Positions 1 to 12,200 of a stretch of 57,641 nucleotides of DNA are shown here, one piece after another. Source of the DNA: Rhodobacterales bacterium. Its GTDB lineage: Bacteria > Pseudomonadota > Alphaproteobacteria > Rhodobacterales > Rhodobacteraceae. How positions within the stretch are numbered: the first letter of the stretch is position 1; each line of letters begins with the position of its first letter. The notes under the pieces are model-generated. The model made no database searches and had not been told where the DNA came from. It was given only the letters and a program-made list of their open reading frames with translations. The stretch covers positions 1-57,641 of the forward strand of contig JAACUH010000080.1 in the NCBI GenBank assembly GCA_009993005.1, written 5' to 3'. The translations under genes were made by a program, and so were the position numbers.

Positions 1-657
1 GGTCGAGTCGGTGTGCTGCAGGATCACGTCTGCGCCCTGTTCGATCAGCACGCTGGCGGCCTCGGCCTCTTTCGCGGGGTCAAACCAGGTATAGGCCCAG
101 ACAATCTTGAACTCGACATCGGGGTTGACCTGCCGCGCGTGGATGAAGGCCGAATTGATCCCCTGGATCACCTCGGGGATCGGGTAGGACCCGATATAGC
201 CGACGATGTTGCTCTCGGTGATCGACCCGGCGATCAGGCCCTGCACCGCACGGCCCTCGTAGAACCGCGCGTTGTAGACCGACACATTGTCCGCCGTCTT
301 GTAGCCGGTCGCATGCTCGAACTTCACATCCGGGAACCGGGCTGCGACGTTGATCGTCGGGTCCATGTAGCCGAAGGAGGTGGTAAAGATCAGGTCTGCG
401 CCCTCGAGCGCCATCTGCGTCATCACGCGCTCTGCATCCGGGCCCTCGGGCACGCTTTCGACAAAGACGGTCTCGACCGCGTCGCCGAAATGCTCTTCGA
501 CGGCCAGGCGGCCCTGATTGTGCTCATAGGTCCAGCCGCCGTCGCCCACCGGCCCGACATAGACAAAGCCGACCTTGATCGGGTCGCCCTCGGCCATGGC
601 GCCGCTGGCCATCCCGGCGGCAATGGTGGCGCCCATCAGAAGTGATTTGAGTGTCAT
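1..657 (-). CDS. BMP-family ABC transporter substrate-binding protein (3' end outside window)
   Basis: Periplasmic binding protein of the basic membrane protein (BMP/PnrA/Med) family, which binds purine nucleosides or related ligands for the adjacent ABC transporter. The ATG at 657 opens a Sec signal peptide (about 22 residues, ending ASGAMA before EGDPIKVGFVYVGP). Family hallmarks follow: an early GPVGDGGW segment, then a SGxxMD-like loop appearing here as TSFGYMDPT, and GYIGSYPIPEVIQGIN. No lipobox cysteine is visible, so it is probably soluble rather than a lipoprotein. It is the last gene of a minus-strand run behind two permeases and an ATPase. The frame stays open to base 1, so the C-terminal part is missing. 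The ligand is inferred from the xdh neighbours and not shown by the sequence. Confidence 0.93.
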   Translation of the reverse strand, partial: MTLKSLLMGATIAAGMASGAMAEGDPIKVGFVYVGPVGDGGWTYEHNQGRLAVEEHFGDAVETVFVESVPEGPDAERVMTQMALEGADLIFTTSFGYMDPTINVAARFPDVKFEHATGYKTADNVSVYNARFYEGRAVQGLIAGSITESNIVGYIGSYPIPEVIQGINSAFIHARQVNPDVEFKIVWAYTWFDPAKEAEAASVLIEQGADVILQHTDST

Positions 658-699
658 GTTTGCAGTTTCCCCCTGCTGTGGTTGTCGTGATGAAATGCC

Positions 700-1623
700 T
701 CAGCGCGAGGCGTGGAAAACCCGGCCCAGCGCGCCCGGCGCCCGCGCCGATCTGTTGCGCGACAATAGGACCAGCACAAGGATGGTCGCGAGATAGGGCG
801 CCATCGACAGGTATTCGACCCGGACCGGCACGCCGGCTGCCTGCAAATTGAGCTGCAACACCGTCACACCGCCAAAGAGATAGGCGCCCATGACCACCCG
901 CCCGGGCCGCCAGCTCGCAAAGACGACGATGGCGAGCGCGATCCAGCCGATGCCGGCGGTCATGCCCTCGGTCCATTGCGGCACCCGCACGAGGCTCAGA
1001 TAGCCGCCGCCCAGCCCCGCGCAGGCCCCGCCGAACATGATCGCGACCAGCCGCACCCGCACGACATGATAGCCCAGCGCATGGGCGGCATCGTGGTTCT
1101 CGCCCACCGCGCGCAGCACCAGCCCCGCGCGTGAGCGGTGCAGGAACCACCAGACGGCACCGACCAGCGCCAGCCCGACATAGACCATCGCATCATGCTG
1201 GAACAGGATCGGCCCGAGCCAGGGAATGTCCGCCAGCAGCGGGATGTGGATATCGGCGACCTCAGGCCCCTTGACCCCGATATAGCTCTGCCCGATCAGC
1301 GCCGACAGGCCGAGACAGAAGAGCGTGAGCGCGAGCCCCGTGGGCACCTGGTCGCTGAGCAGAAACTGCGTGAGAAACCCGAACAGCAGCGACACCGCCG
1401 CCCCGCCAAGTGCCGCCGCGACAAAGCCCAGCAGCGGCGAGCCGGACGCCACCCCGGCGACAAAGCCACAGACGGCACCCGTGATCATCATCCCCTCGAC
1501 GCCGAGGTTGAGCACGCCTGCCCGCTCGACCACCAGCTCTCCGATGGCGGCAAGGATGATCGGAGTCGCCGCCACCATGAGCGAGGCAAGCAGCAGGACC
1601 GGGTTGATGGCGGACAGGTCCAT
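700..1623 (-). CDS. ABC transporter permease (BMP/nucleoside type, second permease)
   Basis: Inner-membrane permease of 307 residues, BPD_transp_2 (RbsC/NupQ-like) family. The chain is almost entirely hydrophobic helices with short loops. It carries the family motif GELVVERAGVLNLGVEGMM near residues 28-46 and the EAA-like segment RAVGENHDAAHALGY around 170-184. The stop of the preceding permease (1624-1626) lies directly against its ATG at 1623, so the two are probably translated together. Two different permeases, one double-domain ATPase and a BMP protein make a complete importer. Purine nucleoside, deoxynucleoside or guanine-like substrates are the likely class, and the gene neighbourhood (xanthine dehydrogenase) supports this. 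Confidence 0.92.
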   Translation of the reverse strand: MDLSAINPVLLLASLMVAATPIILAAIGELVVERAGVLNLGVEGMMITGAVCGFVAGVASGSPLLGFVAAALGGAAVSLLFGFLTQFLLSDQVPTGLALTLFCLGLSALIGQSYIGVKGPEVADIHIPLLADIPWLGPILFQHDAMVYVGLALVGAVWWFLHRSRAGLVLRAVGENHDAAHALGYHVVRVRLVAIMFGGACAGLGGGYLSLVRVPQWTEGMTAGIGWIALAIVVFASWRPGRVVMGAYLFGGVTVLQLNLQAAGVPVRVEYLSMAPYLATILVLVLLSRNRSARAPGALGRVFHASR

Positions 1624-2706
1624 TCAGATGATCCTCCGCTTGGCCCAGCGCAGCCGGTAGTTGACCATCACATCCACCGCAAGCAGCGAAAACAGCAGCC
1701 CGCCCTGAAACAGCTGGATCGAGGCGATCGGCAGGCCCAGACTGCCCTGCGCGATATCGCCGCCGATATAGGTGAGTGCCATCAGCCCCCCCGCCAGCAC
1801 GATGCCCAGCGGATGCAACCGGCCCAGAAAGGCCACGATGATCGCGGTAAAGCCGTATCCGACGTTGAAGTCGATGCTCACGCGCCCGGCCGGCCCCGCC
1901 ACCTCGAACATCCCCGCCAGACCTGCCAACGCGCCCGACAGGCCCATGCAGATGACAACCAGCGCCCCGGCATTCACCCCGGCAAAGGCCGCGGCCCGCG
2001 GGCTCTGGCCACTCAGCCGGATGCTGAAGCCCAGCATGTGCCGGCTCAGCACCACATAGGCAGACACCACCGCCAGCAAGGCCGCCACCACCCCCCAATG
2101 CATCCCCGACCCCGCGATGATCTCGAGGTTCGCGGCGGAAGGATATTGTGAGAGGTTGCGCGAGCCGGGAAAGCCCATGCCTTCGGGATTCTTCATCAGC
2201 CCCAGCGCCATCGAGGCCAGGGTGAATTCCGCCACATAGACCAGCATCAGCGACACCAGGATCTCATTGGTGCCCAGCCTGACCTTCAGCAGCGCCGGGA
2301 TCATCGCCCAGAGCAGCCCGCCGATCGCCCCCGCCAGCACCATCAGGGGAAAGATCCATGCGCTTTCCAGCGGATAGAGAGCCAGCCCCACACCCGCCGC
2401 GGCCAGGGCGCCCATGATATACTGCCCTTCGGCACCGATATTCCAGATGCCCGCGCGAAAACCCAGCGACAGCCCGATTGCGATCAGCACCAGAGGCGCG
2501 CCCTTGATGAACAGTTGCGGGCGGTAATAGAACGCAAAATCGCCAAAGAGCGGGTCCCAGAAGATCGTCCGGATCGTCGCCAACGGGTCCTTGCCAAGCA
2601 GCGCGAACAGCACCCCGCCCGCGACCATGGTCAGCGCCACCGCCAGCAGCGGAGCAGCGACAGACCACAGCCGCGCCGGGCTTTGGCGTTTTTCCAGCCT
2701 GATCAT
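1624..2706 (-). CDS. ABC transporter permease (BMP/nucleoside type, first permease)
   Basis: Inner-membrane permease of 360 residues, BPD_transp_2 (NupP-like) family, partner of the adjacent permease. I chose the ATG at 2706 (MIRLEKRQSPARLW). An upstream in-frame start at 2796 would read through the hairpin repeats at 2718-2816 and give a non-homologous leader. The first helix begins near residue 20. The motif LGFRAGIWNIGAEGQYIMGA is the usual cytoplasmic loop and helix of these permeases, and a SPRAAAFAGVNAG segment is the likely ATPase contact. The product acts with the ATPase at 2818-4341 and the BMP protein at the left edge. Confidence 0.92.
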   Translation of the reverse strand: MIRLEKRQSPARLWSVAAPLLAVALTMVAGGVLFALLGKDPLATIRTIFWDPLFGDFAFYYRPQLFIKGAPLVLIAIGLSLGFRAGIWNIGAEGQYIMGALAAAGVGLALYPLESAWIFPLMVLAGAIGGLLWAMIPALLKVRLGTNEILVSLMLVYVAEFTLASMALGLMKNPEGMGFPGSRNLSQYPSAANLEIIAGSGMHWGVVAALLAVVSAYVVLSRHMLGFSIRLSGQSPRAAAFAGVNAGALVVICMGLSGALAGLAGMFEVAGPAGRVSIDFNVGYGFTAIIVAFLGRLHPLGIVLAGGLMALTYIGGDIAQGSLGLPIASIQLFQGGLLFSLLAVDVMVNYRLRWAKRRII

Positions 2707-2717
2707 CGCCGCCCCCG

Positions 2718-2758
2718 GCGCGGCTCGCGCATTTTTGAGTATTTGGGGCGCAAAGAAG
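2718..2758 (+). repeat. Hairpin-tail element, copy 1 (plus)
   Basis: Perfect 5-bp stem GCGCG/CGCGC with a GCT loop (2718-2730), followed by ATTTTTGAGTATTTG and a CAAAGAAG end. It resembles an intrinsic terminator but is antisense to the permease gene just to its left. It forms a tail-to-tail pair with the copy at 2781-2816: the two tails are near-perfect reverse complements, so the pair could also fold into one long hairpin. Confidence 0.7.
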
Positions 2759-2780
2759 CCATCAAGGGCGGCGCCAGCAA

Positions 2781-2816
2781 CTTCTCTGCGCTCCAAATAC
2801 TCCCGCCGGAGGCGTC
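2781..2816 (-). repeat. Hairpin-tail element, copy 2 (minus), probable terminator or attenuator
   Basis: On the minus strand a short CGCC/GGCG stem is followed by GGAGTATTTGG and ends in AGAGAAG. It begins about 2 nt after the stop of the ABC ATPase gene, in the sense direction, where it could weaken transcription into the permease genes. It faces copy 1 (2718-2758), with about 22 nt between the tail ends. Confidence 0.65.
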
Positions 2817-2817
2817 C

Positions 2818-4337
<1,520 letters not shown>

Positions 4338-4341
<4 letters not shown>

Positions 4342-5267
4342 CCAGCCCTTTCCCCCGTGTTGGCCGACCCCATCGCGCCCGACACTAGCGCGGTCGCGAC
4401 GCCAAGGGCAATGGCTTGCGGATGCTTGCCCAGGGAGGGATCGCCTATCGGGCAGGCAATGCGCAGGATTTGGGCAGAGGGATGTCCCAGATCGGCCAGC
4501 CGGGCGCGGAACCGGGCCCATTTCGTCGCCGACCCGATCAGGCCGCAACTGGCAAAGCCATGGCCCAGCAGCGCATGACACAAGGCGAGGTCGAGCTGAT
4601 GGGAATAGGTCAGGATCAGGTGATCGGCCGCCGCCGGTGCGTGGCGCACCAGTGCCGCGGGGGCGGCCGCCACCACTGGCTCTACCCCCGCCGGCAGGTC
4701 GCGGGGAAAGCGGTCGGCATCGGTGTCGATCCATGTGAGGGCAAGGTCGGGCAGCGGCGCCAGCACCCCCACCAGCGCGCGCCCGACATGCCCGGCCCCC
4801 CAGATCCAGACGGGGCGGCGCGCCAGCGGCGCGGCCTCGATGACCCAGCCTGCCAGCACCACCGGCGGATCACCAGGCCGCAGGCGCGCCATGCGCGCGG
4901 CGACCGCATCGGGCATCGCCCCGCCGCCACCGGGCAGGGCGCGCGCATAGGGCAGGCGGGGCGGCAGCGTCGCGCTGTCGAACCGTTCCCACAGCAGCGT
5001 CATCGACCCGCCGCAACATTGCCCCAACCTCGGCCCCAGCGGCAGAACCTGGTGGTGCGCCAGCCCATCCACCAGGACCCGCCGCGCCTGCGCGATCGCC
5101 AGATGCTCGAGCGCGCCGCCCCCGATCGTGCCCTCTGTCGCCTCGCGCCCGACCAGCATCGACGTGCCCGCCTCGCGCGGGGCCGACCCCGCGGTGCGCA
5201 GCACCAGCACCCGCACGACCGGCCCGCGCCTGCAGGCGGTCTGCAACACCTCGCGCGCGAGGCTCAT
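4338..5267 (-). CDS. xdhC: Xanthine dehydrogenase accessory protein XdhC
   Basis: XdhC binds and sulfurates the molybdenum cofactor and delivers it to xanthine dehydrogenase; it is not part of the mature enzyme. The 309-residue product starts at ATG 5267 ([15 protein letters not shown]). It has the XdhC/CoxI N-terminal signature GSAPREAGTSMLV near 27-39, GTIGGGALEH near 46-55 and a QCCGG motif. The Rossmann-like C-terminal half begins with WIWGAGHVGRAL. It overlaps xdhB at its start and the ABC ATPase at its end by 4 nt each, so the xdh genes and the transporter form one transcription unit. Confidence 0.93.
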
Positions 5268-7690
5268 GCCGGCCCCGCGCCGCGCACCCGCCGCACCGCC
5301 GCGAGCACCCGCTCTGCCGTCGCGGGCGCCTGCAGGTCGGGCCAGGCCGCGCCGCAGGCGGCCACCGCATCCGACAGCGCAAGAAAGGCCGAGATGCCCA
5401 GCATCAGCGGCGGCTCGCCCACCGCCTTGGACCGATAGACCGTGTCCGCCCGGTTCGCCCCGTCCCAGAGTGCCACGTTGAACACATCGGGCCGGTCGCC
5501 ACAGGCCGGGATCTTGTAGGTCGAGGGCGAATGCGTGCGCAGCCGGCCGCTGCCATCCCAGACCAGTTCCTCGGTGGTCAGCCAGCCCGCGCCCTGTACA
5601 TAGGCGCCCTCGATCTGCCCGATATCCAGCGCCGGGTTCAGCGAAGCGCCGCAATCATGCAAGAGGTCCGCCCGCAGGATCCGGTTTTCGCCGGTGAGCG
5701 TGTCGATCACGACTTCGGTCACGGCCGCGCCATAGGCAAAGTAGTAGAACGGCCGCCCTTGCCCCGCGATCCGGTCCCAGGACAGATCGGGCGTGCGGTA
5801 GAACCCGGTGGCCGACAGGCTCACCCGGTTCTGATAGCAGGTCTGCGCGGCGTCCGAAAAGCTCATCCTCGCGCCGCCCACATCCACCATCCCGCCGGCA
5901 AAGCGGACATCCTCCGGCGCCACCTGATGCAGCCCGGCCAGGCAGGCCGCCATCCGGTCCCGGATGACATCACAGGCCACCTGCGCTGCCATTCCGTTCA
6001 GGTCGGTTCCGCTCGACGCCGCGGTGGCGGATGTATTGGGCACCTTGCCGGTATCGCTCGCCGTGATCCGCACGGCATCCGCCCGGAGCCCGAATCGCGC
6101 CGCCGCCACCTGCGCCACCTTCTGGAACAGCCCCTGTCCCATCTCGGTGCCGCCATGGTTGAGCTGAACCGACCCGTCCTGATAGACATGCACCAGCGCG
6201 CCCGCCTGGTTGAGATGGGTGAGCGTAAAGGAAATCCCGAACTTCACCGGCGATAACGCGATCCCGCGCTTGAGCAGCGGGCTGCCCGCATTCCAGCGCG
6301 CGATGTCGGCCCGCCGCGCGGCATAGTCCGACGTGGCCAGCAGCGCTTCGGTCATCTCCTGCAGGATGAAATCCGTCACCTCCATCCCGTAATGCGTCAC
6401 ATTCGCGCCGCCCGCCGGCGCAGGCGAATGCGCCCCGCCAAAGCGCCGCGCCCCCCCGGTGCCCGATCCGATCCGCTGCGCCCCTCCCATCTTTTGGCCT
6501 GAAATATCCCGGGGGGGCGCCGCAGGCGCGGGGGCAGAGCCCCCTTCCGCCGGCCGGTAATAGTTCACCCGCCGCACCTCGGCCCCGTCCATGCCCAGCG
6601 CATGGGCGAGATGGTCCATCACCCGCTCCATCCCCAGCATCCCCTGCGGCCCGCCAAAGCCGCGAAAGGCCGTGGCCGACTGCGTATTCGTGCGCAGCCG
6701 GTGCGATGTCACCCGCATCGCGGGCAGCAGATAGGCGTTGTCGGCATGCAGCATCGCGCGGTCCGCCACCGGCAGCGACAGGTCCATCGCCCAGCCGCAG
6801 CGGGCATATTGCGTCACGTCCAGCGCATGGATGCGCCCGTCGGGCCCATATCCGACGTCATAGGCAATGCGGAAATCGTGCCGCTTGCCGGTGATGACCA
6901 TGTCGTCGTCCCGGTCATAGCGCATCTTGCAGGCCCGCCCGGTCAGCCGCGCGGCGACCGCACAGGCCACGGCCAGCGCATTGCCCTGGCTCTCCTTGCC
7001 GCCAAAGCCGCCGCCCATCCGCCGCACCTCGGCGCGCACGGCATGCATCGGCACCCCCAGCGCCTCGGCCACCTTGTGCTGGATCTCGGTCGGGTGCTGG
7101 GTCGAGGACTGGACCACCATGTCGCCGCTCTCTTGCGGCAAGGCCAGCGCGCATTGCCCCTCGAGGTAGAAATGCTCCTGCCCGCCGATCTCGATCCGGC
7201 CCTGCAGGCGCAGGGGGGCGGCCTCCAGCGCCGCCGTCACATCGCCCTTGGCCCAGATGCGCGGGCCCTCCTCGAACCGGCTGTTGGCTGCAAGCGCCGA
7301 GTCGATGGTCAGCACCGGCGTCTCTGCCTGCGCCTCGACCCGCCCCAACCGCGCCGCGCGCCGCGCCGCGCCGTGGCTGGTGGCGATCACCAGAAACAGC
7401 GGCTGACCCAGATAATGGATGGTCCCGTCCGACAACAGCGGCTCGTCATGGGCCGAAGGCGACACGTCATTGGCAAAGGGCAGGTCCGAGGCGGTCAGCA
7501 CCGCCACCACGCCGGGCGCGGCGCGGACCGGGGCGAGGTCCATCGCCGTGATCCGCCCCCGTGCGATGGCGGACAGGCCAAAGGCCAGATGCAGCGCGCC
7601 CGCGGGCACCGGCAGGTCGTCGATATAGCGCGCGCGGCCGGTGACATGCAGCATTGCGCTGTCATGGGGGAGAGGCTTGCCCACGCTCAT
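5264..7690 (-). CDS. xdhB: Xanthine dehydrogenase, molybdopterin-binding subunit XdhB, with repeat-derived insertion
   Basis: The Moco subunit of bacterial xanthine dehydrogenase oxidises hypoxanthine and xanthine to uric acid with the XdhA subunit. The start [20 protein letters not shown] is the family start. The core contains [31 protein letters not shown] and the C-terminal [11 protein letters not shown] with the catalytic Glu. It is 808 residues, longer than the Rhodobacter capsulatus protein (about 777). The excess lies at about residues 384-429, between [10 protein letters not shown] and NVTHYGMEV. Its first half is the translation of a dispersed hairpin repeat (6488-6544), and the rest is low-complexity Gly/Ala/Arg. 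The frame is intact, so it is probably still made. It overlaps xdhA and xdhC by 4 nt. Confidence 0.95.
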   Translation of the reverse strand: MSVGKPLPHDSAMLHVTGRARYIDDLPVPAGALHLAFGLSAIARGRITAMDLAPVRAAPGVVAVLTASDLPFANDVSPSAHDEPLLSDGTIHYLGQPLFLVIATSHGAARRAARLGRVEAQAETPVLTIDSALAANSRFEEGPRIWAKGDVTAALEAAPLRLQGRIEIGGQEHFYLEGQCALALPQESGDMVVQSSTQHPTEIQHKVAEALGVPMHAVRAEVRRMGGGFGGKESQGNALAVACAVAARLTGRACKMRYDRDDDMVITGKRHDFRIAYDVGYGPDGRIHALDVTQYARCGWAMDLSLPVADRAMLHADNAYLLPAMRVTSHRLRTNTQSATAFRGFGGPQGMLGMERVMDHLAHALGMDGAEVRRVNYYRPAEGGSAPAPAAPPRDISGQKMGGAQRIGSGTGGARRFGGAHSPAPAGGANVTHYGMEVTDFILQEMTEALLATSDYAARRADIARWNAGSPLLKRGIALSPVKFGISFTLTHLNQAGALVHVYQDGSVQLNHGGTEMGQGLFQKVAQVAAARFGLRADAVRITASDTGKVPNTSATAASSGTDLNGMAAQVACDVIRDRMAACLAGLHQVAPEDVRFAGGMVDVGGARMSFSDAAQTCYQNRVSLSATGFYRTPDLSWDRIAGQGRPFYYFAYGAAVTEVVIDTLTGENRILRADLLHDCGASLNPALDIGQIEGAYVQGAGWLTTEELVWDGSGRLRTHSPSTYKIPACGDRPDVFNVALWDGANRADTVYRSKAVGEPPLMLGISAFLALSDAVAACGAAWPDLQAPATAERVLAAVRRVRGAGPA
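6488..6544 (-). repeat. Hairpin-tail element, copy 3, inserted in frame inside xdhB
   Basis: A 57-bp block differing at only three positions from the intergenic copy at 34362-34418. On the minus strand (the coding sense of xdhB) it reads as a GGGGGC/GCCCCC-type hairpin, a second GCGCC/GGCGC stem, CCCCCGGGATATTT and a CCAAAAGATG end. It encodes about residues 383-401 of XdhB ([17 protein letters not shown] region). Read from the minus strand, the 34362-34418 copy gives the closely similar peptide [15 protein letters not shown]. Confidence 0.85.
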
Positions 7691-9045
7691 GCCCGCACCT
7701 CCAGCACCGACACAGGCGCGCCGGCAAGGTCCGCGAAATAGCGCTGCAGCAGCCCCTGCGCGACCTCCATCCGGTAGCCTGCCGAGGCGCGCATGTCCGA
7801 CAGCGGGGTAAAGTCATCGGTCATCGCGGCGCAGGCGGCCGCGACGGTCGCCGACGTCCAGTCGCGCCCCAGCAGCGCCGCCTCTGCCGCCGCGGCGCGC
7901 TTTGGCGTGCCCGCCATGCCGCCAAAGGCGATCCGTGCCGCTTTCACTTTTCCAACATTCACGGTGATATTGAACGCTCCACAGACCGCAGAAATGTCCT
8001 GATCGAACCTTTTCGAGATCTTGTAGCAGCGCAGCGCCGGGGCGTTGCGGGGCAGGGTCACGGCCTCGACAAACTCGCCGGGCTGGCGGTCCTGCCGGCC
8101 GTAGTCAAGAAAGAACGCCTCTACCGGCATCGCGCGCCGCGCGTCGCCGCGCCGCAGATGCAGCGTCGCGCCCAATGCGATGAGCGCGGGCGGGTTGTCC
8201 CCGATGGGCGAGCCATTGGCGATATTGCCGCCGATGGTTGCCGCGTTTCTCACCTGCACCGACCCGTAGCGGCGGATCAGTTCGGCGTAGCTGGGGTGGA
8301 TGCCGGCCAGCGCCGCGCCCACCTCTGTCATGGGCGTCATCGCGCCGATGCGGATCTCTTCCGCGCCGACCTCGATCCCGCGCAGATCGGCGCATCGGTT
8401 CAGGAAGGCGAGCTTTGGCAGGTCGCGAAACTGTTTCGTCACCCAGAGCCCGACATCCGTGGCCCCCGCGACCAGCGTCGCGTCGGGGTTGGCGAGATAC
8501 CATTTCGCCAGCGCATCCGCGCTCTCGGGCGCGGCGACACCCTCGGGTGCGCTGTCCGTCGGCGCGTCCTGCATCCAGTCCGGCACCGGCGCGGCCTCTG
8601 CGGCCTGCGCGGCGCGGATGATCGGCGCATATCCGGTGCAGCGGCAGAGGTTGCCCGCAAGCTGGTCGTCATGGTCGCGCCGCCCGTTCAGATGCGCCAC
8701 CGCCATCGTCACCACAAAGCCCGGCGTGCAGAATCCGCATTGTGACCCGTGGTGGTCCACCATCGCCTGCTGCGCCGGATGCAGCCCGCCGTCCGGCCCC
8801 GCGACGCCCTCGACCGTGCGCACGGCCTTGCCGGCCAGTTGCGGCAGCAACAGGATGCAGGCGTTGAGCGCGCGCGCCCCGCCCGCATCCGTCACCATCA
8901 CCGTGCAGGCGCCGCAATCGCCTTCATTGCAGCCCTCTTTGGTGCCGCACAGGCCACGATCCTCGCGCAGCCAGTCGAGCAGCGTTGTTGTGGGGGTGGC
9001 ATCCGCCACCACCGTCTCTCCATTCAGAAGAAACGTCATCCGCAT
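7687..9045 (-). CDS. xdhA: Xanthine dehydrogenase small subunit XdhA ([2Fe-2S] and FAD domains)
   Basis: Electron-transfer subunit of xanthine dehydrogenase: two [2Fe-2S] clusters pass electrons from the Moco site in XdhB to FAD and NAD+. The 452 residues read in the expected order. The plant-type ferredoxin domain has Cys39, Cys44, Cys47 and Cys63. The helical second cluster domain has Cys103, Cys106, Cys134 and Cys136 (QCGFC, LCRCTG). From about 170 there is an FAD-binding domain with [12 protein letters not shown] and [15 protein letters not shown]. It is the first gene of the minus-strand xdh-transporter unit. The 162 nt up to the divergent dnaE must hold its promoter, but no clear box or purine riboswitch could be recognised there. 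Confidence 0.95.
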   Translation of the reverse strand: MRMTFLLNGETVVADATPTTTLLDWLREDRGLCGTKEGCNEGDCGACTVMVTDAGGARALNACILLLPQLAGKAVRTVEGVAGPDGGLHPAQQAMVDHHGSQCGFCTPGFVVTMAVAHLNGRRDHDDQLAGNLCRCTGYAPIIRAAQAAEAAPVPDWMQDAPTDSAPEGVAAPESADALAKWYLANPDATLVAGATDVGLWVTKQFRDLPKLAFLNRCADLRGIEVGAEEIRIGAMTPMTEVGAALAGIHPSYAELIRRYGSVQVRNAATIGGNIANGSPIGDNPPALIALGATLHLRRGDARRAMPVEAFFLDYGRQDRQPGEFVEAVTLPRNAPALRCYKISKRFDQDISAVCGAFNITVNVGKVKAARIAFGGMAGTPKRAAAAEAALLGRDWTSATVAAACAAMTDDFTPLSDMRASAGYRMEVAQGLLQRYFADLAGAPVSVLEVRA

Positions 9046-9207
9046 TGTCGAAAACCCGCCGCCTTACCCTTGCCCGGAGCCTGCCGCGCGCCCGATGCGG
9101 CGTAGAGCGCGCGCCCCTTGATCGCGGTCATGAAAACCGTGCCCCGCCGCTTTGGCAACCGTTTCTTTCAGCTTCCGGTTCTGTGCAGCAGCACATAGTG
9201 TCGCGCC

Positions 9208-12200
9208 ATGCCTCTGTCCCTCTCCCCCCGATTCATACACTTGCGCGTGCATTCCGAATATTCGCTGCTGCAAGGCGCGGTGCCGGTCAAGAAACTTCCC
9301 GAGCTTGCCGCCAAGGCGGGGATGCCTGCCGTGGCACTGACTGACACCAATGCGATGTTCGCGGCGCTCGAGTTTTCCGAGGGCGCGGCCAAGGCCGGCA
9401 TCCAGCCGATCATCGGCTGCCAGATCGACCTCGCCTACCTGCCCGCCGACCCCGGCAAGCGGCCAGAGCCGCCTGCAGCCATCGTCCTGCTGGCGCAGAC
9501 CGAGGCAGGGTATCGCAACCTGATGAAGCTCAACTCCTGCGCCTATATCGACAAGGGCGGCGCGCTGCCGCAGGTCACGCCGGACGACCTCGCGCGCCAT
9601 GCCGACGGGCTCATCTGCCTGAGCGGCGGGCCCGATGGCCCGGTCGGGCGGCTGCTCGTGGCCGGGCAGGAGGCCAAGGCGCAGGCACTGCTCGCGCGGT
9701 TGGCCACGATCTACCCCGACCGTCTTTATGTCGAATTGCAGCGCCACCCCGAAGAGAGCGGCCTGCCCGAGGCCGAACGTCTGTCAGAGCGCGGCCATGT
9801 GGAGATGGCCTATGCCATGGGCCTGCCGCTGGTCGCGACCAATGACGTCCATTTCCCAAAGCCAGAGCTGTTCGAGGCGCATGACGCGCTGATGTGCATC
9901 GCGCAGGGCGCCTATGTCGATCAGCAGGAGCCGCGCCGCCGGCTCACTCCGCAGCACTGGTTCAAGTCGCCGCAGGACATGGCGACGCTCTTTGCCGATC
10001 TGCCCGAGGCAATCGAGAACACGGTCGAGATCGCCCGCCGTTGCGCCTTTCGCGCCTATAAACGCGCGCCGATCCTGCCGCGCTTTGCCGAAAACGAGGT
10101 CGAGGCGCTGCGCGCGCAGGCGCGCGACGGGCTGGCCGCGCGGCTGGCCATCATCCCCCATGCCGCGCCGCTGGCCGAGTATGAGGCGCGGCTGGCGTTC
10201 GAGCTGGGCATCATCGAGCAGATGGGCTTTCCCGGCTATTTCCTGATCGTGGCCGATTTCATCAAATGGGCCAAGGCGCAGGACATCCCCGTGGGGCCGG
10301 GCCGGGGGTCTGGCGCGGGGTCGCTGGTGGCCTATGCGCTGACGATCACCGACCTCGACCCGCTGCGCTACTCCCTGCTGTTCGAGCGGTTCCTGAACCC
10401 CGAACGGGTGTCGATGCCCGACTTTGACATCGACTTCTGCATGGACCGCCGCGAAGAGGTGATCCGCTATGTGCAGGGCAAATATGGGCGCGACAAGGTG
10501 GGGCAGATCATCACCTTTGGCGCGCTTCTGTCCAAGGCTGCCGTGCGCGACGTGGGGCGCGTGCTCCAGATGCCCTATGGGCAGGTGGACCGCATTTCCA
10601 AGATGATCCCGGTCGAGGGGGTGAAGCCGGTGTCGATCGAAAAGGCGCTGGCCGATGAGCCGCGCCTGCGCGAAGAGGCCAAGGCCGAAGAGGTCGTCGC
10701 GCGGCTGCTGAGCTATGCCCAGCAGATCGAGGGGCTGCTGCGCAACGCCTCGACCCATGCGGCCGGCGTGGTGATCGGCGACCGGCCGCTTGATGAGCTG
10801 GTGCCGCTCTACCAGGATCCGCGGTCCGACATGCCGGCCACCCAGTTCAACATGAAATGGGTCGAACAGGCGGGGCTGGTGAAGTTCGACTTTCTCGGCC
10901 TCAAGACGCTGACCGTGATCCAGAACGCCGTCGCGTTGATCCGCAAATCGGGCCGCACGCTGAATGTCGCGGCCGATGGCACGCGGCTTTACACGCCGCC
11001 CGCGGGGTTCGAATATGACATCGGGGCGATCCCGCTCGACGATGCAAAATCCTACGCGCTCTATGCCGCGGCGCGCACGGTGGCCGTGTTCCAGGTGGAA
11101 AGCTCGGGCATGATGGACGCGCTCAAGCGGATGCGCCCCACCTGTATCGAGGATATCGTGGCGCTGGTGGCGCTTTACCGCCCCGGCCCGATGGAGAACA
11201 TCCCCACCTATTGCGAGGTGAAGAACGGGCTGAAACCCCTTGAATCCATTCATCCTTCTATCGATCACATCCTGAAGGAGACGCAAGGCATCATCGTTTA
11301 TCAGGAACAGGTGATGGAGATTGCGCAGGTGATGGCGGGCTACAGTCTCGGCGGCGCGGACCTGTTGCGCCGCGCGATGGGCAAGAAGATCGCCGAGGAA
11401 ATGGCCAAGGAGCGCCCCAAATTCGAGGACGGCGCCAAGGCCCATGGTGTTGACGCGAAGAAAGCCCGCGAAGTCTTTGATCTTCTGGAGAAATTCGCAA
11501 ATTACGGCTTCAACAAGTCGCATGCCGCCGCCTATGCGGTGGTGAGCTACCAGACGGCCTGGCTCAAGGCCAACCACCCGGTGGAATTCATGGCCGGCGT
11601 GATGAACTGTGACATCCATCTCACTGACAAGCTTGGGATTTACTTTCAGGAGGTGCGCAAGGGGCTGGCCCTCGACTGGGTGCCGCCTTGCGTCAACCGC
11701 TCGCTCGCGACCTTTGATGTGGTCGAGGGGCGGCTGGTCTATGCGCTGGGCGCGCTCAAGAATGTGGGCGTGGACGCGATGCGGCTGATCGTGGAGGGGC
11801 GCGGCGACCGGCCCTTCGTGACGCTCTTTGACGTCGCGCGGCGGGTCGATCTGAAACGGGTGGGCAAGCGGCCGCTCGAGATGCTGGCGCGCGCGGGGGC
11901 CTTTGACATGCTCGACCGCAACCGCCGCCGGGTGTTCGACAGTCTCGACGCGCTGGTGGCCTATTCCGCCGCGATCCATGAACAGAAGGCGTCCAATCAG
12001 GTGAGCCTCTTTGGCGAGGCGGGCGATGATCTGCCCGAGCCGCGGCTGGCCGGCGTGCCCGACTGGGCCCAGGCCGAGCGGTTGGCGGAGGAGTTCAAGG
12101 CGGTGGGGTTCTACCTCACGGGCCATCCGCTCGACGACTATCTGGGGGCGCTGCGCCGCAGCGGCGTGCTCACGTTCGACGAGGTGACGGCGCGGGCCGC

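Noticed and set aside
5264-7690. xdhB as a pseudogene because of the inserted repeat
   Set aside because: The frame is open throughout and the catalytic C-terminal motifs are intact, so it is scored as a functional gene with an insertion.
9046-9207. Purine riboswitch or XDH operator upstream of xdhA
   Set aside because: No recognisable aptamer core or clear palindrome seen by eye in the 162-nt gap.
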